Assembly: GCF_000017185.1 (NCBI RefSeq)
Contig: NC_009635.1
Location: forward strand, 684,563 to 748,562
Length of the DNA stretch: 64,000 nucleotides
Reading direction: 5' to 3'
Origin: Methanococcus aeolicus Nankai-3
Lineage (GTDB): Archaea; AGJL01; Methanococci; Methanococcales; Methanococcaceae
The notes under the pieces were generated by a model that saw only the letters and a list, made by a program, of their open reading frames with translations, was not told where the DNA came from and ran no database searches. The translations under genes and the position numbers were made by a program. This document shows, piece by piece, positions 58,596 to 64,000 of the stretch (its first letter is position 1; each line of letters starts with the position of its first letter).

Positions 58596-58818
58596 ATTTG
58601 CACCTATTAATTTTTCTAATGTGTCATTAATAATGTATGAGGTTAAATTTACTAAAATAGTATATATAAATTTCTATTTAATATTATTAATAATAAAAAA
58701 AACATATTAATTAAATTAATACTAGTATTTTCAGATGAGTTTTAGTTAAATATGATTTTGAAATTATCTTTAAAGAGTCATATGAGAAGCCCCAAATAAA
58801 ATAAAAATAAAAAAATAA

Positions 58819-58850
58819 AAGTATTCCTCCTAAAAAGGTTCGGAATACCT
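58819..58850 (-). promoter_or_regulatory. Archaeal SECIS element in the selD 3' UTR
   Basis: On the minus strand, 47-75 nt past the selD stop: GUAUUCC stem, GAA bulge, 3-bp CCU/AGG stem with UUUU loop, single A opposite, then GGAAUAC. A GAA/A internal loop over a 3-bp GC-rich stem with a small loop is the archaeal SECIS consensus, and it is placed in the 3' UTR as in other methanococcal selenoprotein genes. Confidence 0.9.
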
Positions 58851-58870
58851 ATAAAATTGCCAAATATATA

Positions 58871-58906
58871 TCTTAAAATTTGCAAAGCAAATTTTTACGA
58901 TATCTC
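58871..58906. repeat. Half double-hairpin element overlapping the selD stop
   Basis: TCTT, stem AAAATTTGC/GCAAATTTT with loop AAA, then TACGAT and ATCTC. The selD TAA lies inside the TACGAT segment, so this repeat supplies the end of the gene. Confidence 0.6.
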
Positions 58907-59941
58907 TAAAATCTTTAAGTTATCACTTAAATGTGCCTTCCCAACATCAGATTTAGATTTTAAAACTTTTCCTACCATATAGGCATAATTTCCGCTTATT
59001 CGTAGTTTTTCAACCAATTTATCGGCATAATTCGGATTTACAGATATAAACAATCCACCCGCGGTTTCGGCACCATATCCTTTTAATAATTGATGTCCAA
59101 ACGATGAAGACAGATAGTCGGTTTTTTTAATAATCGGAAGAAGATTTATCTCTATATCGACATCACTTTGTTCAGCCATTTCTTGACTATGTCCCAATAT
59201 TCCAAAACCCGTAATATCCGTCATTGCATTTGCTATCTTTTCATTATTTTCCCGCTCCAATTCTCGCAGTGCCATTAGTGCCCCCCGATTTGAAGTAGTC
59301 ATTAATTCAATAGCCTTATCAATTATTCTTTCCTTTTCTTTTGCAGTTATTTCCAATAGGTCTTCATATTCTTCCCCTACTCGAGATAGTGCCATAGCCG
59401 ACTGTGTGCCCAATGGTTTTGTCAATATTAATATATCTCCTTCTTTCGCCCCTCCTTTTGTAAGTATATCCTCTTTTCTACCTACGCCACTAACAGAGCC
59501 CCCAATTATCGGAGCAGGGTTTAATATGGTATGTCCGCCGATTATTGTTGTATCATCAGCCCTACAAAAGTCCTGAAATCCTTTTAACATTTCTTTTGCA
59601 CATTCTATCGGAAGATTTTGAGGAATTCCCATTATTACCAATACACCAATTATATCCAATACGCCCATAGCATAAACATCGCTTATAGAGTTGCATGCTG
59701 CTATTTTGCCCTGTGTATATGGGTCATCTACAATGGGAGTAAAAACATCTACGGTTTTTACTATTGCAAGGTTGTTTCTAATAATTACGGCGGCATCATC
59801 ACCTAATCCAACGAGGGTTTTTTCTAAATCTTCTTTTGATATAATGTCTTTTACCAGTGCCTCTAATTCTGTGTTGGGAAGTTTGCAAGCTCATCCATGG
59901 AGCTCCACCATTTGAGTTAATTTTATATCTTTTGATTTAAT
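58895..59941 (-). CDS. selD: Selenophosphate synthetase SelD, a selenoprotein (UGA decoded as Sec)
   Basis: The enzyme makes selenophosphate from selenide and ATP. Reading up from 59668, the frame stays open to 59911 and beyond except for one TGA at 59893-59891 in VELHG-TGA-ACKLP, the family active-site position normally Cys or Sec. GLGDDAAVI, TVDVFTPIVDDPYTQGKIAA and NSISDVYAMG follow, so the 257-residue ORF ending at 59668 is a truncation. The start could be ATG 59911 (338 aa) or ATT 59941 (348 aa); the ATT lies 4 nt after GGTGA, and the ATG has no Shine-Dalgarno. A SECIS lies downstream. Confidence 0.93.
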
Positions 59942-60056
59942 ATTATCACCAAATTAATATTTAATATAAATATTATTTATGTTAGTTATATATATATAAT
60001 TCTTCACAATTATAATATATAATTTATAAGTATTTTTAATTTTTAATGTGGTTTAT

Positions 60057-60506
60057 ATGATTGATATACCCAATTATAAAAATATGACTTCTAAAACTAT
60101 TGTTTTTGATTTGAATGGTACTCTTGCAATAGATGGAATAGTAAATGATGAGGTAAAAGAATTATTAATAAAACTATCCAAAAAATATAATATTGTAGTG
60201 ATTACGGCCGATACATACGGAACTCTTAGAAATGAATTTAAAGAGTATGATTATACCATTGAAATTATAAAAAATACAGAAGAAAAAGGCGAAAAGGCAC
60301 AAAAATATTCTCCATATATTGCCATTGGAAACGGAAATAATGATATAGAGATGTTTAAAAACTCTGAGCTATCTGTAGCCATAATTGGAAAAGAAGGTTG
60401 TAATGGCAAATTATTATTACACTCCGATATTGTGGTACATAATATAGTTGATGCAATAAATTTATTTTTAAATGAAAATAGATTGATTGCAACCCTCAGA
60501 AAGTGA
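60057..60506 (+). CDS. HAD-family hydrolase (soluble P-type ATPase-like)
   Basis: A 149-residue HAD protein: the DxxGT nucleophile motif is FDLNGTLA near residue 18, TADTYGT is motif II, and GNGNNDIEMF is motif III with the Mg-binding Asp. No cap domain, as in the small soluble P-type-ATPase-like group. The start is ATG 60057 with GTGGT upstream. The stop codon TGA is the first part of the IS605-like end that follows. Confidence 0.87.
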   Translation: MIDIPNYKNMTSKTIVFDLNGTLAIDGIVNDEVKELLIKLSKKYNIVVITADTYGTLRNEFKEYDYTIEIIKNTEEKGEKAQKYSPYIAIGNGNNDIEMFKNSELSVAIIGKEGCNGKLLLHSDIVVHNIVDAINLFLNENRLIATLRK

Positions 60507-60546
60507 ACTACCCTGTCCGTAAGGGCGGGGTCTTCCCGCCGACATT
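60503..60546 (+). mobile_element. IS200/IS605-like right-end remnant
   Basis: GTGAACTACCCTGTCC is followed by a strong GC-rich stem (CCCTGTCC/GGGCGGGG across GTAA) and GGTCTTCCCGCCGACAT. The pattern GTGAACTACC-stem-CTTCCCGCC is typical of the 3' end of IS605/TnpB elements. No transposase is near. The GC content contrasts sharply with the surrounding sequence. It overlaps the stop of the HAD gene, so it may have replaced the gene's original 3' end. Confidence 0.6.
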
Positions 60547-60607
60547 AGATAAAAATATAATAAAAATATAATAAAAATAACTAATAATAGAGTAATTTTT
60601 TAATTTA

Positions 60608-61204
60608 TTATAATTCTTCAATTTTCTTTTTATTTCGTGGCATACATATTATTTCCCTTACTTCACTATCAAAAAAGTTTTTCATAATTGAAGGTTTTAA
60701 AACTATTGCCGTATCTACTCCCTTACTTCTCCCCCCTATAGCTATAACTTCCTCTTTTGTAGGTATTAATCCTGCATCTGCTGCCATTAGAGATACCTCA
60801 TAAGCCACTTTTAAACCATGCCCAAAATTTCTTAAAGTTTGGGCAATAATTTCAACAGGATTTGCTCCACCAAATTTAGTTGAAATTGCTCTTTCTACAC
60901 CACTAAGAGCATGACCTCCCATGAATACTTTTGCCCCCTGCTCATTTAGTTTTTTTATGGTTTCTTCATCAATGGACATTTTATCCACTTCATGAAACCC
61001 TTGATGGTAGGATACGGTTGATACAGATATATTTAGCTTTTTTTCTTTTATTATTTCCAATAATTTCAATGCTGAATCTCCCGTTGTAGATGATATTACT
61101 ATATTTTTAATATTTAATTCTTCTGCCCTATTCACTGCCAACTTTAAAGTCTCCTCTGTGTTCGGAGCTCCTGCATATTCAAAATAAGTAATGGATTTTT
61201 CCAT
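60608..61204 (-). CDS. Pyruvate-kinase alpha/beta-domain-like protein
   Basis: A 198-residue protein homologous to the C-terminal (alpha/beta) domain of pyruvate kinase but without the catalytic barrel. EYAGAPNTEETLKLAVNRAE, IVISSTTGDSALKLLEI and GGRSKGVDTAIVLKPS show the fold. Stand-alone versions are common in archaea; the role is unclear. GGTGATATT precedes the ATG. The upstream DNA contains a duplicated leader with a hairpin. Confidence 0.82.
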   Translation of the reverse strand: MEKSITYFEYAGAPNTEETLKLAVNRAEELNIKNIVISSTTGDSALKLLEIIKEKKLNISVSTVSYHQGFHEVDKMSIDEETIKKLNEQGAKVFMGGHALSGVERAISTKFGGANPVEIIAQTLRNFGHGLKVAYEVSLMAADAGLIPTKEEVIAIGGRSKGVDTAIVLKPSIMKNFFDSEVREIICMPRNKKKIEEL

Positions 61205-61290
61205 AATATCACCGATTTTTTTATTTTTAGGTGATATTAGTCTAAAAATCTGTGATTTTTAGCATATAATATCACCGATTTTTTTATTTT
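61204..61290. repeat. 24-bp direct repeat with hairpin in a leader
   Basis: TAATATCACCGATTTTTTTATTTT is present at 61204-61227 and again at 61267-61290. Between them lies the hairpin CTAAAAATC-TGT-GATTTTTAG (61242-61262) and an inverted copy GGTGATATT (61230-61238). The first copy carries the Shine-Dalgarno of the 60608 gene; the second lies at the rnz stop. Confidence 0.75.
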
Positions 61291-62257
61291 ATTTTTTTAT
61301 GGTTTCTTTATTTTTTAAATCATATTCCATTAAATCTTCTGCTACAATAATTTTGAAATTATTGTCATTATATTCATTATTATTTTTAATAATATTTTCT
61401 ATTTCATTATAATATATTTCAATATTGTCATCATATCTCGCCGAGATATGGGTCAATATCACCGTATCCACACAGGCAATTTTTCCGATATTTACAGCAT
61501 CTTCTATGGTGGAGTGCATGGTTTCAACTGCATTATTTTTCTTGGAGCTCCCAAATGTTGCCTCATGAATTAATACTGTACAACCAATTGAGTTTAAAAA
61601 CTCCCCAAAATCTTCAATTGGCATGGTGTCTCCACTATATGCTACGCACATGCTATCTTTTGGAGGTAAAAGCACATCATTTGGGTATATGATTTTTCCA
61701 TTTTTCAATTTTACTTCGTTGCCATCTTTTAATGATTTTAAATCTGGTCCAACTTCTACGCCTAATTCCATGGCTTTCTTTAAATTTAATTGTGGTTTCT
61801 TTTTCTCTTTAAGAATATATGCATAACAAGGTATAGAATGATTTACTGGATAGGCATATGCCATATATTTTTCACTATCTATTATTTTCATTGGTTTTTT
61901 GGAATTTATCTCATGGACAGTTATTTTAAAATTAATGGAATGATATCCAATTTTTAAAATATTTTCAATTGTATTTTTTATTTCAGGCGGACCATATATA
62001 TTTATTGGTTCTGTTCGTCCATTAAATCCAATTGATTGAAGAAGCCCTGCAAGTCCTAATATATGGTCACCATGAAGATGAGATATGAATATATTATTTA
62101 TTTTCATGGGTGATATGTCTGTGTATATCATTTGTCGCTGAGTTCCCTCCCCACAATCGAATAAAAAAACCTCGCCATCGTATTTAATTCCTACTGAAGA
62201 ATGATTTCTATGTTTTGTTGGAATAGCCGCACCAGTGCCTAAAAAAATAATTTTCAT
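61289..62257 (-). CDS. rnz: Ribonuclease Z
   Basis: A 322-residue metallo-beta-lactamase-fold endonuclease that trims tRNA 3' ends. Motifs: [18 protein letters not shown] at the start, the zinc motif [16 protein letters not shown] near residue 60, YSGDTMP near 210, [11 protein letters not shown] and [13 protein letters not shown]. Length is standard. GGCGATATT precedes the ATG. Confidence 0.96.
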   Translation of the reverse strand: MKIIFLGTGAAIPTKHRNHSSVGIKYDGEVFLFDCGEGTQRQMIYTDISPMKINNIFISHLHGDHILGLAGLLQSIGFNGRTEPINIYGPPEIKNTIENILKIGYHSINFKITVHEINSKKPMKIIDSEKYMAYAYPVNHSIPCYAYILKEKKKPQLNLKKAMELGVEVGPDLKSLKDGNEVKLKNGKIIYPNDVLLPPKDSMCVAYSGDTMPIEDFGEFLNSIGCTVLIHEATFGSSKKNNAVETMHSTIEDAVNIGKIACVDTVILTHISARYDDNIEIYYNEIENIIKNNNEYNDNNFKIIVAEDLMEYDLKNKETIKK

Positions 62258-62278
62258 AATATCGCCCAGATGGTTTAT

Positions 62279-62466
62279 TATAGTAAGTTCAATAACTGTT
62301 CCTTATCCGTCCAATTATTAATAAATTTCTTCATATATTGGTAATAGGTTAGATTTTAGCTTTTCATCATAGCATCTCTAAATTTTTCTCTGAAAAATTT
62401 ATACGATCGTAAAAATCGCTTTGCGATTTTGAGACAATTTAGTGAAAAAGACCGAAGATTGACCAT
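62279..62466. repeat. MITE-like element, family 1, interrupted by a double-hairpin element
   Basis: Left end TATAGTAAGTTCAATAACTG, right end GACCGAAGATTGACCATA. Aligned with the copy at 57575, the sequence CATCATAG is followed directly by TGTGAAACAG there, but here about 65 bp including a complete double-hairpin (62375-62434) separates them. Confidence 0.75.
62375..62434. repeat. Double-hairpin element nested in a family 1 MITE
   Basis: 60 bp: TCTC, stem AAATTTTTC/GAAAAATTT (loop TCT), ATACGATCGTA, stem AAAATCGC/GCGATTTT (loop TTT), GAGA. Stem sequences differ from those at 40243 and 35851, but pairing is complete. Confidence 0.85.
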
Positions 62467-62507
62467 ATTTATTTATTTGAAAAGTAAAAAGTTCTCAAAC
62501 CTATTTA

Positions 62508-62631
62508 TATAGTTAATCGACATAAAGTGTCCCTTAATTGTCCCAAATAATTTGAGTTGGATATGGCATATTAATAGAATAGAGTCTATTAGTACATAAA
62601 TATTAGGAAAATCGTTCGTCGATTTACTATA
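62508..62631. repeat. MITE-like element, family 1 variant
   Basis: About 124 bp. Left end TATAGTTAATCGACATAAAG, right end GTTCGTCGATTTACTATA. The interior TCCCAAATAATTTGAGTTGG matches the interior of the copy at 32491. Confidence 0.75.
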
Positions 62632-62672
62632 ATGGAGCTCCTGAATACCCCTAAAAAATGATTAAATTTATT

Positions 62673-63065
62673 TTATATTTTTTCATCGGCCATATTTTTT
62701 AAATCATTATCATCTATGGAATTTACCCAGTTTTTAACATCATTGCACCAAGTTTCCATAGCATTTTTAATAGCATTTTTTATCTCTTCAAAAGGAATTG
62801 CCATATATACATAAAAATAGCCCCCTTCTTTAAGATTAATTTGTTTCCTCTTTGCAAGACCTGCATTTACAAGACTTTGGACAGCTCTTTGAACCGTGCT
62901 TCTATCTCTATTAAGTTTTTCAGATATATCATTTACCTTCAAAGCTCCATTATTTAATAATGTAAAATATACTGAAACATCAAATGTCTTTATACCAAAT
63001 ACGCAACACATTATACTACTCAAAGTAAATGTTGAACATGGAGTTTTAATCATTAATTTAGCCAT
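62673..63065 (-). CDS. Winged-helix transcriptional regulator (TrmB-like)
   Basis: A 130-residue protein. After about 25 N-terminal residues with a pair of cysteines (MCC), a wHTH follows: VYFTLLNNGALKVNDISEKL, then NRDRSTVQRAVQSLVNAGLA, and a beta wing (KEGGYFYVYMAIP). The C-terminal helices probably dimerise. The wHTH is close to TrmB/MarR-type archaeal regulators. The target is unknown. Confidence 0.82.
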   Translation of the reverse strand: MAKLMIKTPCSTFTLSSIMCCVFGIKTFDVSVYFTLLNNGALKVNDISEKLNRDRSTVQRAVQSLVNAGLAKRKQINLKEGGYFYVYMAIPFEEIKNAIKNAMETWCNDVKNWVNSIDDNDLKNMADEKI

Positions 63066-63149
63066 AATACCACCGATTCTAATTTATTAAGTTATGTAGT
63101 GATAAATTATATATATATTTATCATTATAATATACACCACCAGTATATT

Positions 63150-63262
63150 TATAGTGTGTTCGAAAAATGTGTTATAAGGATTTAGTTTATTAGATTATAC
63201 TATTTAATATTTTAACATAACATTATATTATTGACTGTAAAAAGTTCTCGAACGCCATATAT
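63150..63262. repeat. MITE-like element, family 2
   Basis: About 113 bp. Left end TATAGTGTGTTCGAAAAATG, right end AAAAGTTCTCGAACGCCATATA. Upstream of the two-CBS gene at 63302. Confidence 0.6.
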
Positions 63263-63301
63263 AATTCAAATATATAATAAAATAGATATGGGGGCACAAA
63301 T

Positions 63302-63700
63302 ATGAAAATAAAAGAAATAATGAATCCAACAGTGTATAAATTAAGTGAAACCTGCACATTAGCCGAAGCATTCAATATGATGCAAAATAAAGGGATAAAA
63401 AGAATATTTGTAGAAGATTTTAACAACAAGATAGTCGGGGTATTAAGTTATGGTGACATAGCAGAGGCAATTGTGAAAAATTCCAATGAATTATTGGATA
63501 TTATGGCCAATAATATAAAAAATATTTCATTGAAAGAGGTTTTAACCATTAATGAAAACCACGACATAAAAGAGGGGGCAAAAATTATGGTTCATGCAGG
63601 TGTATCTGCTTTATTAGTTATAGATGATAATAATAATTTCGTTGGAACCATATCGCAGACAGACATACTTAGATATACGATTAAAGAAAATATATTATAA
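63302..63700 (+). CDS. Two-CBS-domain protein
   Basis: A 132-residue protein with two CBS domains (about residues 1-60 and 70-130): EIMNPTVYKLSETCTLAEAF, GVLSYGDIAEAI, then MVHAGVSALLVIDDNNNFVG and TISQTDILRYTI. It is a sensor-type module with an unidentified partner. ATG 63302 fits; GGGGGC lies upstream. It is the third CBS protein in the window. Confidence 0.9.
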   Translation: MKIKEIMNPTVYKLSETCTLAEAFNMMQNKGIKRIFVEDFNNKIVGVLSYGDIAEAIVKNSNELLDIMANNIKNISLKEVLTINENHDIKEGAKIMVHAGVSALLVIDDNNNFVGTISQTDILRYTIKENIL

Positions 63701-63757
63701 TTAATAAATAATAATAATAATAATAATAAATTAAAAATAATAAAATAGAGGAAAATT

Positions 63758-64000
63758 ATGAAAATATTAGTAGTGATTGCACCAGAAAATTTTAGGGATG
63801 AAGAATTATTTGAACCATTGCATATATTTAATAAAAATAATATTGATTTCGATGTAGTATCTACTACAAAGGGAGAACATACCGGTATGTTGGGCGGAAA
63901 AATAACAACAACCACGAATATTGACGAAATAGATGAAAAAGATTATTGTGGAATTGTTATAGTGGGTGGCTCGGGTTCAAAAGAATATTTATGGAATAAC
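63758..64000 (+). CDS. DJ-1/PfpI family protein, 3' truncated by window edge
   Basis: The first 81 residues are present: MKILVVIAPENFRDEELFEP, then FDVVSTTKGEHTGMLGGKIT and GIVIVGGSGSKEYLWN. This is the N-terminal half of a DJ-1/PfpI flavodoxin-like fold; the catalytic cysteine would lie beyond the window. Start ATG 63758, with GAGGAAAATT upstream. Confidence 0.88.
   Translation, partial: MKILVVIAPENFRDEELFEPLHIFNKNNIDFDVVSTTKGEHTGMLGGKITTTTNIDEIDEKDYCGIVIVGGSGSKEYLWNN

Noticed and set aside
58895-59668. selD as a 257-residue protein
   Set aside because: Conserved SelD sequence continues in frame to 59911 and beyond, interrupted only by the Sec UGA.

Overview
The window is AT-rich archaeal DNA from a hydrogenotrophic methanogen of the order Methanococcales. 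Supporting genes: HypE, thiol:fumarate reductase TfrB, methanogenesis marker 9, an Hmd-related protein, SepCysS, Tfx, an archaeal histone, RNase P Rnp4, Pelota, HMG-CoA reductase and citramalate synthase. Gene order and protein style point to Methanococcus/Methanothermococcus. Starts usually follow a GGTGA Shine-Dalgarno. I see no tRNA, rRNA, CRISPR array or complete insertion sequence.

Layout. 1-15.6 kb: RNA modification (THUMP methyltransferase, TrmY), DapB, Rnp4, ribose-1,5-bisphosphate isomerase, AhcY, CimA, aspartokinase, a CBS protein with a ribosome-hibernation-like tail, PurQ, an extended histone, IlvD and SepCysS. 16-26 kb: IlvB, IlvN, HypE, a radical SAM protein, a lone tyrosine recombinase, AroC, an aldolase-family enzyme and marker 9. 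26-33 kb: Hmd-related protein, a frameshifted small GTPase with a Roadblock partner, a FIST-HTH sensor and a LysR regulator. 33.8-39.3 kb: an information-processing cluster (PCNA, Gins51, L44e, S27e, aIF2-alpha, Nop10) with repeats between its genes. 39-48 kb: CbiB, M42 peptidase, a PIN protein, Rad50 and Mre11. 48-56 kb: an OB-fold/RPA-associated protein, SppA, a Ca/Na antiporter, TfrB, HMG-CoA reductase, Tfx and Pelota. 56-64 kb: membrane and binding proteins, selenophosphate synthetase with an in-frame UGA and a SECIS, RNase Z, and the start of a DJ-1/PfpI protein.

How the genes work together. CimA, IlvB, IlvN and IlvD cover much of isoleucine/valine synthesis. Aspartokinase and DapB serve the aspartate family, and AroC finishes chorismate. 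HypE, TfrB, marker 9 and the Hmd-related protein belong to methanogen energy metabolism. SelD supplies selenophosphate for selenoproteins, and SepCysS makes Cys-tRNA.

Most notable signals. (1) The octamer palindrome GGAGCTCC occurs about 64 times, roughly once per kb, in all three reading frames and between genes, far above chance for this base composition. (2) Two families of about 115-135 bp terminal-inverted-repeat elements resemble MITEs. (3) A compact repeat has two hairpins whose stem sequences differ between copies yet always pair, flanking TACGATCGTA; one copy lies nested inside a MITE-like element. (4) selD is a selenoprotein gene that a plain ORF caller truncates. (5) aroC, and perhaps selD, appear to start at ATT. 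Counts were made by eye.
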